Shown: one piece after another, positions 33,138 to 46,680 of the stretch
How the letters are laid out: each line of letters opens with the position of its first letter
How positions within the stretch are numbered: position 1 is the first letter of the stretch
Assembly (NCBI GenBank): GCA_017458065.1
Contig: JAFTGD010000042.1
Location: forward strand, 208,896-272,895
DNA length: 64,000 bases
Reading direction: 5' to 3'
Source of the DNA: Oscillospiraceae bacterium
GTDB taxonomy: Bacteria > Bacillota > Clostridia > Oscillospirales > Oscillospiraceae
Notes under the pieces: generated by a model
Told to the model about the DNA's origin: nothing
Databases searched by the model: none
What the model saw: the letters and a program-made list of their open reading frames with translations, nothing else
Translations under genes and position numbers: made by a program

Positions 33138-36100
33138 GATGCGCTCCTTTCTTCGCTGTCCCCGCCCCAGGCGAGGGCAAACTCACGTGCTTCGTCGATG
33201 ACGTTCTTTTTGGACTTTATCTTCAGGCTGAGACAGGGTTTGGACCCCGCCTCCACACGAAGCTTCCCTTTGTATTCCGGCCGGGCATAGAGCTCCGAGA
33301 CCTTCTCCATGTTGAACTCTTTGAGCGTGAACCGCAGCTCGCCCTGCTTCTGGACGATGTCGGTGATGCCCGCGTTGCCCGCGACGCCCCGGAGAATCGC
33401 CACCTGGATCAGGGCGTTGACCCCCGGCGGTGGATCGCCGTAGCGGTCGATCAGCTCGTCCAGCAGGTCGTCGGCCTCTGCCTCCGTGCGGATCTGGGCA
33501 ATGCGGCGGTAGATGTCCATCCGCTGCTCCGAGGAGGGGATATACCGGTCGGGGATGTTGGCCGCCACAGCGAGGTCCGCCGAGCATTCAGCCCGCTGCG
33601 GGATCGGGATGCCGCGCTCTTCCAGCACGGCCTCGTTTAAGAGCTTCATATACATGTCGTAGCCGACATCCACCATATGCCCCGACTGCTCCGCGCCCAG
33701 GAGGTTGCCCGCACCGCGGATCTCGAGGTCGCGCATGGCGATCTTCATCCCCGCGCCGAACTGGGCAAAGTCCCGCATGGCGGTCAGGCGCTTTTCGGCG
33801 ATCTCGGTGAGGACCTTGTCGCGGCGGAAGGTGAGATAGGCCGAAGCCCGGCGCGTGGAGCGGCCGACGCGGCCGCGGATCTGGTGGAGCTGGGCGAGGC
33901 CCAGCTTGTCCGCGTCCTCCACGATCAGGGTGTTGACGTTCGGGATGTCGATGCCGGTCTCGATGATCGTCGTGCAGACCAGCACCTGCGTCTCGCCCTG
34001 GACCACGCTGTCCATCACCCGGGCGAGCTCGTTCTTGTCCATCTTGCCGTGGGCCACGGCGACGCTGGCGTTCTCCAACTGCTGGGCGAGGCGGTAGGCC
34101 GTGCGGTCGATGTCCTCGATGCGGTTGTGGAGATAATAGACCTGGCCGCCGCGCTGCAGCTCGCGCCGAATCGCCTCGGCAATGATGCCCCAGTCGTGTT
34201 CCATGACAAAGGTCTGGACCGGCTGGCGGTCCTCCGGGGCCTCTTCGATGTTGGACATGTCGCGGATGCCGCTCATGGCCATGTTCAGGGTCCGGGGGAT
34301 GGGCGTTGCCGAGAGCGTCAGCACGTCCACGCCGCGGGAGAGCTCCTTGATGTGTTCCTTGTGCGTCACGCCGAAGCGCTGCTCCTCATCCACCACCAGC
34401 AGGCCCAGGTTCTTGAACTTCACGTCCTTGGACAGGAGCCGGTGCGTCCCGATGACGAGGTCGCATTTTCCGGTCTCGAGGTTTTTGATGGTCTTGCCGT
34501 TGTCGCCGCCGGTGCCCATCCGGCTCAGAAGCCCGATCTCCACCGGGAAGCCGAAGAAGCGCTGCAGCGCGGTCTGGTAATGCTGCTGCGCCAGCACCGT
34601 GGTCGGCACCAGGATCGCAGCCTGTTTCCCGTCGAGGATGCACTTCATCACCGCGCGGAAGGCCACTTCCGTCTTGCCGAAGCCCACGTCCCCGCAGAGG
34701 AGCCGGTCCATCGGGACAGAGGCCTCCATGTCCCGCTTGATCTCCGCCGTGCAGCGGAGCTGGTCGTCGGTCTCGGTGTAGGGGAAGTTCTCTTCAAACT
34801 CCCTCTGCCAGGCGCTGTCCGGGGAGAAGGCGTAGCCGGGCAGCCGCTGCCGCTCGGCATAGAGGGCGATCAGCTTCCTTGCCATGTCCTTGGCCGCGCC
34901 TTTGGCGCGGGAGCGGGTTTTGGCCCACTCGGTTCCGCCCATCTTGGAGAGACGGACCGGGCGGTCTTCCCCGCCGCCGGTGTATTTGGACACCATGTCC
35001 AGCTGCGTGGCGGGGACATAGAGGATGTCGGTCCCGGCGTAGCTGAGCTTGATATAGTCCTTCTCGAATCCGTCCACCTGCATTTTGACGATGCCGGCGA
35101 AGCGGCCGATGCCGTGGGTCTCGTGGACCACATAGTCGCCCACGGAGAGGTCGGAATAGCTCTCGATCCGCTTTCGGTCGGCCGGCAGCTTCCTGGCCGT
35201 GCGGCGCTTGCCCCTGCCGCGGATCAGCTGGGCGTCCGTCAGGATCGCGAGACGCAGCGAGGGGTACTCGATGCCCGAGGAGAGCGCCCCGACGCCGATG
35301 CAGCAGGCGCCGTAGTCCGGCAGCGTATCCATCTCCGGCCGGATCAGGACCGGCATACCGTGCTCCTTCAAAAACTCCTGCAGCACTTTGGCCCGGCGCT
35401 CGTCGCCCGCCAGGATCACCACACGGTAGTTCTGTTTGAGATAGACCTTCAGGTCCTCCGCGGCCGCCTGGGCGTTGCCCGCGTAGGAGGGCAGCTGCTT
35501 GGCCGGGATGCTGAGCAGCGTCTTCGGCTGGAAGCTGCCGCGGCCCAGCGTGAAGGCGTCGCCCGCGTAGAGCGGGTATTGGCCCAGCGTCTTCCAGATC
35601 TCCTCCGGCGGGAAGCAGAAGCTGTCCGCGTCGAAGGGGCAGAGCCCGTCCTTCTGCAGCGCGCGCAGGTCCTCGCCCAGCTGCTTGCGGTATTCCCTGG
35701 CCATCTCGCCGCAGCGGGTGGGCTGGTCCAGGAAGACCACCGCGTCTTCCGGGATATAGTCAAAGCCGGTGGCCGCGGGGTACAGCAGCGGCAGCCAGCG
35801 GTCCAGGTCGGTCATCGGGAGCCGGTCCCGCAGTCTGTCGGCGGCCTGGCGCAGCGCCGCCGCGATTTTACCGGCGGCCTCGCTGCCGCGCCGCTTCTGA
35901 TAGCGGTCGGCCAGCTCTTCCATCTTTTTGCACAGGACCTCGACCCCGCCGGGGGTCAGCGTCGGCAGCGACTCCGCCGCCGGGAGGATCCGGCATTCCT
36001 TTATGGCCTCGTCCCGGCGCTGGGACGAGATGTCGAAGGTGCCCATCGAGTCGATCTCGTCGCCCCAGAACTCCATGCGGACCGGCTGGTCCTCCGCCGG

Positions 36101-36664
36101 GGAGAAGAGATCGAGGATGCCGCCGCGCCTTGCAAACTGGCCCGGACCTTCCACCTGCTCGGTCCGCTCGTAGCCGCAGCGGATCAGGGCTTCCTCCAGA
36201 TCCTCGATGGCGTAGCTCTCATCGGAAGAGATCGTGAACGCCGCCCTCTGCAGGATATCCTTCGGCACGGTGCGCTGCAGCATGGCGGACACCGAGGCCA
36301 CCGTGACGGTGAGCGCTCCGGTCCGTTCTGCATCCGCCAGCGTCTGGAACACCGCGAGGCGCTGCTGCTCCACCCGCCGGGACACCGCCTCCGCCGGGAG
36401 GAAGGTATATTCCCTCAGGCCCAGGCACTGCGCCGGGCGCTGCAGCATGCTCTGCAGGTCGCGGGCGAAGTTCTCCGCCGCGGTGTCGTCCGGACAGAGG
36501 ACAAAGAGGGGTCTGTCCAGCGCCGTGCACAGGGCGGCCGCGAGGTTTGCCCGGTGGACCGCCGACAGGCCCGAAATGAGCGCGGGAAGCCCGCCGCCCT
36601 CCAGCAGAGACGGGAGGGCGGCCAGTTCTTTATGATTGAGAATCTGGTTGACCAATTCCTTCAT
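33134..36664 (-). CDS. mfd: Transcription-repair coupling factor
   Basis: A 1176-residue protein of normal family length. Order of domains: UvrB-like N-terminus, RNA-polymerase-interacting domain (VHETHGIGRFAGIVKMQV), RecG-like helicase with Walker A LLCGDVGFGKTEVAFRA and box DEEQRFGV, motif VI QIRGRVGRS, and a C-terminal TRCF domain. It pushes stalled RNA polymerase off damaged DNA and recruits UvrA. It overlaps genes on both sides by four bases. Confidence 0.96.
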   Translation of the reverse strand: MKELVNQILNHKELAALPSLLEGGGLPALISGLSAVHRANLAAALCTALDRPLFVLCPDDTAAENFARDLQSMLQRPAQCLGLREYTFLPAEAVSRRVEQQRLAVFQTLADAERTGALTVTVASVSAMLQRTVPKDILQRAAFTISSDESYAIEDLEEALIRCGYERTEQVEGPGQFARRGGILDLFSPAEDQPVRMEFWGDEIDSMGTFDISSQRRDEAIKECRILPAAESLPTLTPGGVEVLCKKMEELADRYQKRRGSEAAGKIAAALRQAADRLRDRLPMTDLDRWLPLLYPAATGFDYIPEDAVVFLDQPTRCGEMAREYRKQLGEDLRALQKDGLCPFDADSFCFPPEEIWKTLGQYPLYAGDAFTLGRGSFQPKTLLSIPAKQLPSYAGNAQAAAEDLKVYLKQNYRVVILAGDERRAKVLQEFLKEHGMPVLIRPEMDTLPDYGACCIGVGALSSGIEYPSLRLAILTDAQLIRGRGKRRTARKLPADRKRIESYSDLSVGDYVVHETHGIGRFAGIVKMQVDGFEKDYIKLSYAGTDILYVPATQLDMVSKYTGGGEDRPVRLSKMGGTEWAKTRSRAKGAAKDMARKLIALYAERQRLPGYAFSPDSAWQREFEENFPYTETDDQLRCTAEIKRDMEASVPMDRLLCGDVGFGKTEVAFRAVMKCILDGKQAAILVPTTVLAQQHYQTALQRFFGFPVEIGLLSRMGTGGDNGKTIKNLETGKCDLVIGTHRLLSKDVKFKNLGLLVVDEEQRFGVTHKEHIKELSRGVDVLTLSATPIPRTLNMAMSGIRDMSNIEEAPEDRQPVQTFVMEHDWGIIAEAIRRELQRGGQVYYLHNRIEDIDRTAYRLAQQLENASVAVAHGKMDKNELARVMDSVVQGETQVLVCTTIIETGIDIPNVNTLIVEDADKLGLAQLHQIRGRVGRSTRRASAYLTFRRDKVLTEIAEKRLTAMRDFAQFGAGMKIAMRDLEIRGAGNLLGAEQSGHMVDVGYDMYMKLLNEAVLEERGIPIPQRAECSADLAVAANIPDRYIPSSEQRMDIYRRIAQIRTEAEADDLLDELIDRYGDPPPGVNALIQVAILRGVAGNAGITDIVQKQGELRFTLKEFNMEKVSELYARPEYKGKLRVEAGSKPCLSLKIKSKKNVIDEAREFALAWGGDSEERSAS

Positions 36665-37230
36665 TCTGTGAAAACAAGCATTTTGTCCAGCTGCGCCGGA
36701 CGGAGACAGCGGGAGTAAAAGTCGATGAGGATCCTTTTCGCCACGGGGGCGATTTCCGCCGTGCCGCGGATCGGCTTTGCCGTGAGGAAGACCTCCGCGC
36801 CGCCGAGGCGGTAGCTGCAGGGGACTTCTTCATAGCCGAAGCGGGCGAAAAAGCGTTTGAGCTTGCGCAGGTAGTCCCCGCCCTCGCTGTCGTCGAACAC
36901 GGTGAGCTCGGCGAGGATGCCCTGCCGGTCGGCGTAGCGCTTGTGCAGCAGGCGCATGGCCTCGACGCCGAGTCCGTGGTCCTGGTACCACGAGAAGATG
37001 CCGAAGTACTTCAGCAGCACATAGCCGTAGACGTTCCGGACCCCGCAGAGGGCGTAGCCCTGGGTCATTCCGGTCGTGTCGTCATAGAACAGCAGAAACT
37101 CCTGATCGCCCCGTCTCACCGCTCTCCGGATCGCACCCAGGGGCAGCAGTTCTCTCCGGTCAAAGTCCATCTCCAGCGCGCTGTAGAATCTTCCGATTTC
37201 AGCCGCGTTGGCTTCTCTTACGTTCAGCAT
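36661..37230 (-). CDS. GNAT-like acetyltransferase
   Basis: A 189-residue protein with a GNAT-like pattern: MTQGYALCGVRN as beta-4, WYQDHGLGVEAMRLLHKRY as the acetyl-CoA-binding helix region, and ARFGYEEVPCSYRLGG. The pyrophosphate-loop motif is degenerate, so catalysis is uncertain. The ATG at 37230 lies 7 bases inside the 3' end of rnhA. It overlaps mfd by four bases. The substrate is unknown. Confidence 0.7.
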   Translation of the reverse strand: MLNVREANAAEIGRFYSALEMDFDRRELLPLGAIRRAVRRGDQEFLLFYDDTTGMTQGYALCGVRNVYGYVLLKYFGIFSWYQDHGLGVEAMRLLHKRYADRQGILAELTVFDDSEGGDYLRKLKRFFARFGYEEVPCSYRLGGAEVFLTAKPIRGTAEIAPVAKRILIDFYSRCLRPAQLDKMLVFTE

Positions 37231-37678
37231 GCTGTCTCCGCCTCCCCGGCATAGCGGTCCCGCTGCTCCACCGCCATGGCGTCGCAACGGTTGTTATAGG
37301 GGTTCTCCGCGTGGCCCTTGACCCAGTGATAGTGCATCTCGTGCTTCTCGGTGAGGCGCAGCAGCGTTTCCCAGAGGTCCGGGTTCAGGGCCGGGTCCTT
37401 CTTGTTGCGCATCCAGCCCTTCTTCTCCCAGCCGGCGGCCCAGCCCTTCTCCAGCGCGTCGATGACGTAGCGCGAGTCGGACCAAAGCTCCACCGCGCAG
37501 GGCTCCTTCAGCGCCTGCAGGGCCGAGATGACGCCCATCAGCTCCATGCGGTTGTTGGTGGTCTGTTTCTCTCCGCCGGAGAGCTCCTTCTCCACCCCGT
37601 TATAGATCAGGATCGCGGCCCAGCCGCCTGGGCCGGGATTGCCGCTGCAGGCCCCGTCGGTATAGATGCTGACCTGTT

Positions 37679-37682
<4 letters not shown>
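37224..37682 (-). CDS. rnhA: Ribonuclease HI
   Basis: A 152-residue enzyme. The carboxylates are in [40 protein letters not shown] and the final [10 protein letters not shown]. It removes the RNA strand of RNA-DNA hybrids. It overlaps gyrA by four bases at the start and is in the operon running from gyrase to mfd. Confidence 0.95.
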
Positions 37683-40234
<2,552 letters not shown>

Positions 40235-40246
40235 GTTTTCTCAGCC

Positions 40247-42165
<1,919 letters not shown>

Positions 42166-42187
<22 letters not shown>

Positions 42188-42456
42188 GTGTTTCTCCGTT
42201 CTGTATGCAATTGATTGATACGTTTTTCCAGTGTTCTGGACGTGCTCTGCGCCAGGAGGACCTTCTCTTCCCCGCCCTCTAAACAGATCAGGAAGGAGTT
42301 GGGGATGTCCTCCGCCGCGTTGACGACGCGGCCTGCCTTCTCCGCCGAGGAGAGAAACTCCCTCGTCAGATAGGACTGCGAGCAGATGTCCAGATCAAAA
42401 ATCCCGATCACCGTCTGTTCCGGGACGATCGCGTTTTTGCCGATGTTCAGATACAT
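42166..42456 (-). CDS. remB: Extracellular matrix regulator RemB
   Basis: A 96-residue DUF370 protein. [23 protein letters not shown] and [16 protein letters not shown] are the typical core. In Bacillus, RemA/RemB affect biofilm matrix genes. It lies between recF and gyrB and overlaps both (10 and 22 bases), a conserved arrangement in Firmicutes. Confidence 0.87.
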
Positions 42457-43556
42457 TCCCGAATCCTGCCTCCGTCGACGGAAAAGACCTTTCCGCCGGT
42501 CCGCTCCGAAATCGCGGTGTCCTCGCAGCAGGTGATAAGCGTTTGTCCGCCGCCGATGCGGTTGAGGACGTATTCCTGCCGTCTTTCATCCAGCTCCGAC
42601 AGCACGTCGTCCAGCAGCAGGATCGGGTATTCCCCGGTCTCCTGCAGGATGATCTCCCTCTCGGCCAGCTTCACGGAGAGCGCCGCGGTCCTCGTCTGGC
42701 CCTGGGAGGCAAAGCTTCTGGCCGAACGGCCGTTTATCAGGATCTCCACATCGTCCTTGTGGGCGCCTGTGAGGCACTGGGCGCTGTCCAGCTCCGCCTG
42801 GCGGTGCTTTTCCTGATGCTCGCAGATGTCGTAGTAGATCTCCTTCGCCGGGGCGAAGGGGTCCTTCACGGTGCTGACCGTGTGGTAGATAAGCTCGATC
42901 TCCTCGCCGTTGCCGGAAAAGTCCGCGTGGATCGGCTTCACCGCCTCGTTCAGGCGGCTCATATAAGAGGCACGGTACCGGATCATCTGGGCCCCGACCC
43001 GGCAGAGCGCGTCGGAGAAGGAATCCAGCGTGTCCAGCAGCGAGGGCTTCTCCCGCCAGTCCTTCAGGATCCGGGTCTTGTGCTCATAGAGCCGGTTGTA
43101 CTCGGTCAGCAGCGCGCCGTACTTCGGCCGGATCTGGGAGATGGCCTGATCCATCATTTTTCTGCGGACCGCGGCCCCATCCTTGATGAGCTCCAGATCG
43201 TCCGGGCAGAAGAGCACCGTGTTCACGGTCTCCGAGAGCTCGGCCGCGGTCTTCCGCACGCCGTTGACGGTGATCCGCTTTGTCTGGCCCGGGATCAACC
43301 GGATCTGGATCGTCTGCTGCCGCTCGTGGCTGTAGACCTCGGCCAGGATCTCGGCCTCCGAAAATTCAAAGCCGACCAGCTCCCGGTCGAAGCGGGTCCG
43401 GAAGCTCTTCCCACAGGAGAGCAGAAAGACCGCCTCCAGCAGATTGGTCTTGCCCTGGGCGTTCTGCCCGGTGATGACGTTGGTGCTGGGGGAAAAGTCC
43501 GCCGTCTCCCACTCGTAGTTCCGGAAGCCGTTGAGGGCGATCTTAAGGATCTTCAT
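42447..43556 (-). CDS. recF: DNA replication and repair protein RecF
   Basis: A 369-residue SMC-like ATPase. Walker A is ITGQNAQGKTNLLEAVF, the signature is in FASQGQTRTAALSVKLAE, and Walker B is PILLLDDVLSELD. It loads RecA at gaps and restarts forks. It overlaps the S4-domain gene by 14 bases. Confidence 0.95.
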   Translation of the reverse strand: MKILKIALNGFRNYEWETADFSPSTNVITGQNAQGKTNLLEAVFLLSCGKSFRTRFDRELVGFEFSEAEILAEVYSHERQQTIQIRLIPGQTKRITVNGVRKTAAELSETVNTVLFCPDDLELIKDGAAVRRKMMDQAISQIRPKYGALLTEYNRLYEHKTRILKDWREKPSLLDTLDSFSDALCRVGAQMIRYRASYMSRLNEAVKPIHADFSGNGEEIELIYHTVSTVKDPFAPAKEIYYDICEHQEKHRQAELDSAQCLTGAHKDDVEILINGRSARSFASQGQTRTAALSVKLAEREIILQETGEYPILLLDDVLSELDERRQEYVLNRIGGGQTLITCCEDTAISERTGGKVFSVDGGRIRECI

Positions 43557-43764
43557 GGTTCCGGACAGTCAGCTCCTGCCCGCAGAAGGACACCGTATCG
43601 CCGGGTCGGATCTTCTTTCCGCGCATGGTGCAGACCTCGCCGTTCACGGCGACCAGCCCGTCCGCGATGGCCATCTTCGCCTCGCCCCCGGACGCGACCA
43701 GTGATGCAAACTTCATCAGCGCGTCCAGCTTGATGAAGTCGCCTGTAATTGTAATGACTTCCAT
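43543..43764 (-). CDS. S4-domain RNA-binding protein (YaaA-like)
   Basis: A 73-residue protein with an S4 fold: FIKLDALMKFASLVASGGEAKMAIADGLVAVNGEV. It sits between dnaN and recF as in most Firmicutes. The family is linked to ribosome assembly, though its exact role is not fixed. Confidence 0.9.
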   Translation of the reverse strand: MEVITITGDFIKLDALMKFASLVASGGEAKMAIADGLVAVNGEVCTMRGKKIRPGDTVSFCGQELTVRNHEDP

Positions 43765-43771
43765 TGTCTTA

Positions 43772-44887
43772 TCAGTCGTTGTCTCTCAGGCGCACCGGAA
43801 GCACCATATAGAGATACGAGCTTCCCTCCGCGCCCTCGATCACAATCGGGGCGGACGGGGTGTTCATCGAAACCCGGACCTTCTCGTCGCTCGCCGCCTT
43901 CAGCGCGTCCATAAAGTAGCGGTCGTTGAAGCCGATGCGCATGCCGTCGCCGCTTCCCTCGCAGAGGCAGCTGTCCTCCGCGTGGCCGAAGGGCGTCGTG
44001 CAGTAGAACTGGAGCTCGCCCTGCTCCACCACCATCTTGACCGGGGAGGTCTGCTTGTCCTTGATGACCAGCGAAATACGGTCGATCACACGGATCAGCT
44101 CGTCCCGCTCGACGATGATCTCATAGCGGAAGGTGGACGGGATGGACTTTCTGTAGTTCATGAACTCCCCTTCCAGACGGCGGGTGATCAGGACGGTATT
44201 CCCGATCTCAAATGAGGCATGCTTGTCGCCCAGGGCGATCATGACCTCGTCCGTCTTGTCCGCGCTGCAGAGGCGCTCCACCTCGCTCAGCGAGGCGCCG
44301 GGGATGACAAAGGTGCAGGGGTTCATATTAGCGTTTTCCATCTGCTCGCTGCGTTTTGCAAGGCGGTAGCCGTCCACCGCCACCAGCGTCAGGTCGCTGT
44401 TTCCGACCTCAAACAAAACGCCCATGTAGAGCGGTCTCGACTCGGAGGTGGAGACTGAGAAAATCGTCTGGTTGATCATGTTCTTCAGGATGTTCTCCGG
44501 GATGCCGATGTTCTGCACCGCGTCCACAACGTTCAGCTCCGGGAAGCTCTCCGGATCCAGACCCATCACGTGAAACTCCGACTTGCCGCAGCGGATCGTG
44601 GTGGCGAAGCTCTCGTCCGCTTCGATGCTGACCATGCCGTCCGGCAGGCGGCGGACCAGCTCGCCGAGGAAGCGCGCCGGGATCACGATGCAGCCGCCTT
44701 CCAGCACGCTGCAGTCCAGCGTGGTGTAGATGCCGATCCGGGTATCGTAGGCTGTCAGCTTCAGCCCGTCGCGGTTGGCTTCAAACAGGATGCCCTCCAG
44801 TGCGGGGATCGGGCTCTTGGACGGGGCGGCACGGGAGACGTTGTTGACGGCGATCTGAAGATCCTTTTTCTCGCATCTGATTTTCAA
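43772..44887 (-). CDS. dnaN: DNA polymerase III beta clamp
   Basis: A 371-residue sliding clamp with three repeated domains. It starts with MKIRCEKKDLQIAVNNVSRA and ends with YLYMVLPVRLRDND. It keeps the polymerase on DNA and is the target of Hda/Soj-type regulators. GAGGTG lies upstream of the start, and the AT-rich part of the origin comes right after that. Confidence 0.96.
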   Translation of the reverse strand: MKIRCEKKDLQIAVNNVSRAAPSKSPIPALEGILFEANRDGLKLTAYDTRIGIYTTLDCSVLEGGCIVIPARFLGELVRRLPDGMVSIEADESFATTIRCGKSEFHVMGLDPESFPELNVVDAVQNIGIPENILKNMINQTIFSVSTSESRPLYMGVLFEVGNSDLTLVAVDGYRLAKRSEQMENANMNPCTFVIPGASLSEVERLCSADKTDEVMIALGDKHASFEIGNTVLITRRLEGEFMNYRKSIPSTFRYEIIVERDELIRVIDRISLVIKDKQTSPVKMVVEQGELQFYCTTPFGHAEDSCLCEGSGDGMRIGFNDRYFMDALKAASDEKVRVSMNTPSAPIVIEGAEGSSYLYMVLPVRLRDND

Positions 44888-44895
44888 AAAAAATC

Positions 44896-45128
44896 ACCTC
44901 ATTAAAGAAAATATAATATATTTTTTTAGTAAAAGAATTAGTAGAGAAAAAAACTGTCGAAAACTCGCGACTGCCCGCATGGAACGGGACGAGTTGCGGT
45001 CTGTAAAAATGTTCAAAACTCTGTCGGAAATGTTGACAGTTTTGACGGAAAATTTGTGAACCGTCCGCTTTCGACTTTTGAACCGCAGGCTGTCGAAAAG
45101 AGGAGAGCCGCGGCCGGGGGAATAGAAA
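44896..45128. other. oriC: Probable oriC: AT-rich element, DnaA-trio run and variant DnaA boxes
   Basis: The gap between dnaN and dnaA holds, in order: an AT-only stretch (44901-44927); triplets TAG-TAA-AAG-AAT-TAG-TAG in one register (44927-44944), like DnaA-trios; then TGTCGAAAA (44955-44963 and 45091-45099), TGTCGGAAA (45022-45030), TGTTCAAAA (45010-45018), and CTTTCGACT (45068-45076, opposite strand). Order and orientation match the Bacillus subtilis basal unwinding system, except that boxes read TGTCGAAAA rather than TGTGGATAA or TGTGGAAAA. No canonical TTATCCACA is present. Confidence 0.7.
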
Positions 45129-46436
45129 TCAGCCTCCGGAGCTCGTCGTGATATTCGACGTGATGTCGCGGATAACGCCGGTCATGTCCTGGTCGCTGCG
45201 CATCAGGTCCTCAATCTTGCGGATGGAGCTGAGGGCGGTGGTGTGGTTGCGGCCCAGCTCCTTGCCGATGTCGTTGAGCGAGAGGTTTGTGAGCTGCCGC
45301 ATCAGATACATGGCGATCTGCCTTGCCATGGCGGTGTTCTTGGAGCGGTTGTTGCCCTTGAGGTCCTCCGGCTTCAGGGAGTAATACTTGGCTGTTTCGC
45401 GGATGATGTTTTCCGGCTTCGGGATGTCGGTCCCCTTCTTGGTCACGTCGTCGATGGCGCGGTCCACGGAGGCGCGGGTGATGTCGCTGTTAAGGATCTC
45501 TTTATAGGCGGTCAGGCGCTTGATAACGCCCTCCAGCTGGCGGACATTGGCCGTGACGGAGGCGGCGATGTATTCAATGATGTCGTCAGGAAGGATCAGG
45601 CCGAGGCGAGTCGCCTTGTTACGGGCGATGGCCATCCTCGTCTCCAGATCGGGGGGCGCGATATCGGCCATGAGACCGCCCTCAAAGCGGGTCCTCAGCC
45701 GGTCGTCCAGCAGGGACATCTCCATCGGCGGACGGTCGGAGGTGATGACAATCTGGTGCCCGGCTTCATAGATGTAGTTGAAGGTGTGGAAAAACTCGAT
45801 CTGCGTGCTCTGCTTGCCGGCGATGAACTGGATATCGTCCACCAGGAAAAGGTCCACGTTGCGGTGCTTGTTGCGGAACTCCTCCGTTTTGCCCTCCTTG
45901 ATGGACTTGACCATTTCGTTGGTGAAATCGTCGCCCTTGATGTAGGAGATTTTCTTCTCCGGGAAGCGCTCGTGGATGGAGTGGCCGATGGCCCAGAGCA
46001 GGTGGGTCTTTCCGAGGCCGGAATTGCCGTAGATGAAGAGGGGGTTGTAGTTCTTGCCCGGGTTCTCGGCGACGGAGATGGCGGCCGCGTGGGCAAACTT
46101 GTTGGAGTTGCCGACGATAAAGTTGTCGAAGGTGTATCCGGCCATCTCCGGGAGAGGATCGTCGCCGGAAGGCTCCTTCTCATACTCCTCGTCCCCCACA
46201 AGGATCAGCAGGTCAAAGTCGCAGGCGAAGAGATCGGACAGGATCTTGGTAATGGTAGGGGAAAAGCGCTCAGAAATGATCTTCTTCTTGAATTCCGTCG
46301 GCGTACGGAGCACAAGCCGGCATTCTTCCAGCTCCACCGGCTCACAGTCGGTGAACCAGGTGTTGATGGCCGTCGGCGTCAGCTGTGTGGAGAGAATATG
46401 TTTGATTTCATTCCAGATGTCCATCAGAGAATTCAC
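45129..46436 (-). CDS. dnaA: Chromosomal replication initiator DnaA
   Basis: A 435-residue initiator. Domain I is WNEIKHILSTQLTPTAINTWF, domain II is short, and the AAA+ core has Walker A FIYGNSGLGKTHLL and Walker B VDLFLVDDIQFI. Domain IV ends with a helix-turn-helix reading LGRNHTTALSSIRKIE. The usual motif is GRDHTT; here the aspartate that contacts bases in E. coli DnaA is Asn (codon 45246-45248). The GTG at 46436 is preferred because GGAAGGGGG precedes it; an ATG at 46424 is possible. Confidence 0.95.
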   Translation of the reverse strand: MNSLMDIWNEIKHILSTQLTPTAINTWFTDCEPVELEECRLVLRTPTEFKKKIISERFSPTITKILSDLFACDFDLLILVGDEEYEKEPSGDDPLPEMAGYTFDNFIVGNSNKFAHAAAISVAENPGKNYNPLFIYGNSGLGKTHLLWAIGHSIHERFPEKKISYIKGDDFTNEMVKSIKEGKTEEFRNKHRNVDLFLVDDIQFIAGKQSTQIEFFHTFNYIYEAGHQIVITSDRPPMEMSLLDDRLRTRFEGGLMADIAPPDLETRMAIARNKATRLGLILPDDIIEYIAASVTANVRQLEGVIKRLTAYKEILNSDITRASVDRAIDDVTKKGTDIPKPENIIRETAKYYSLKPEDLKGNNRSKNTAMARQIAMYLMRQLTNLSLNDIGKELGRNHTTALSSIRKIEDLMRSDQDMTGVIRDITSNITTSSGG

Positions 46437-46496
46437 GGACGGATCCCCCTTCCAAACCGGTGAAAAAAAGCGGCGCATTTCGGCCGTTATCATCGG

Positions 46497-46542
46497 CTGT
46501 TATAAACCAATCTATTATAACAGATTTTGCGTCAACATGCAA
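46497..46542 (-). promoter_or_regulatory. dnaA promoter with inverted repeat over the -10
   Basis: On the minus strand, TTGCAT (46537-46542), 17-base spacer, TATAAT (46514-46519). A perfect inverted repeat CTGTTATAA (46497-46505) and TTATAACAG (46515-46523), 9-base spacer, covers the -10 and the expected start site. Confidence 0.7.
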
Positions 46543-46571
46543 TAAAAAACAGGAAGTACAAAAATATAATA

Positions 46572-46606
46572 AAGAAGAGAACCCGGATTTTGCGGGTTCT
46601 CTTCTT
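46572..46606 (-). terminator. Terminator of mscL
   Basis: Perfect 13-bp stem, AAGAAGAGAACCC with GGGTTCTCTTCTT, 9-base loop, then a T-rich run on the minus strand. A second GC-rich hairpin lies just upstream at 46629-46645. Confidence 0.8.
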
Positions 46607-46628
46607 ATCGGACCAAAAATACGTTCTC

Positions 46629-46645
46629 CCCCGCCGCAGGCGGGG
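46629..46645. repeat. GC-rich palindrome downstream of mscL
   Basis: CCCCGCC and GGCGGGG around GCA. It looks like a REP-type hairpin; its number in the genome cannot be seen here. Confidence 0.4.
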
Positions 46646-46680
46646 AATAACAGAACCTTTTATCGTTGTGAGCTGTGTAA

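Noticed and set aside
33677-36718. A plus-strand open frame of about 1000 codons opposite mfd
   Set aside because: It is a shadow of a GC-rich gene, with no recognisable domain or ribosome site.
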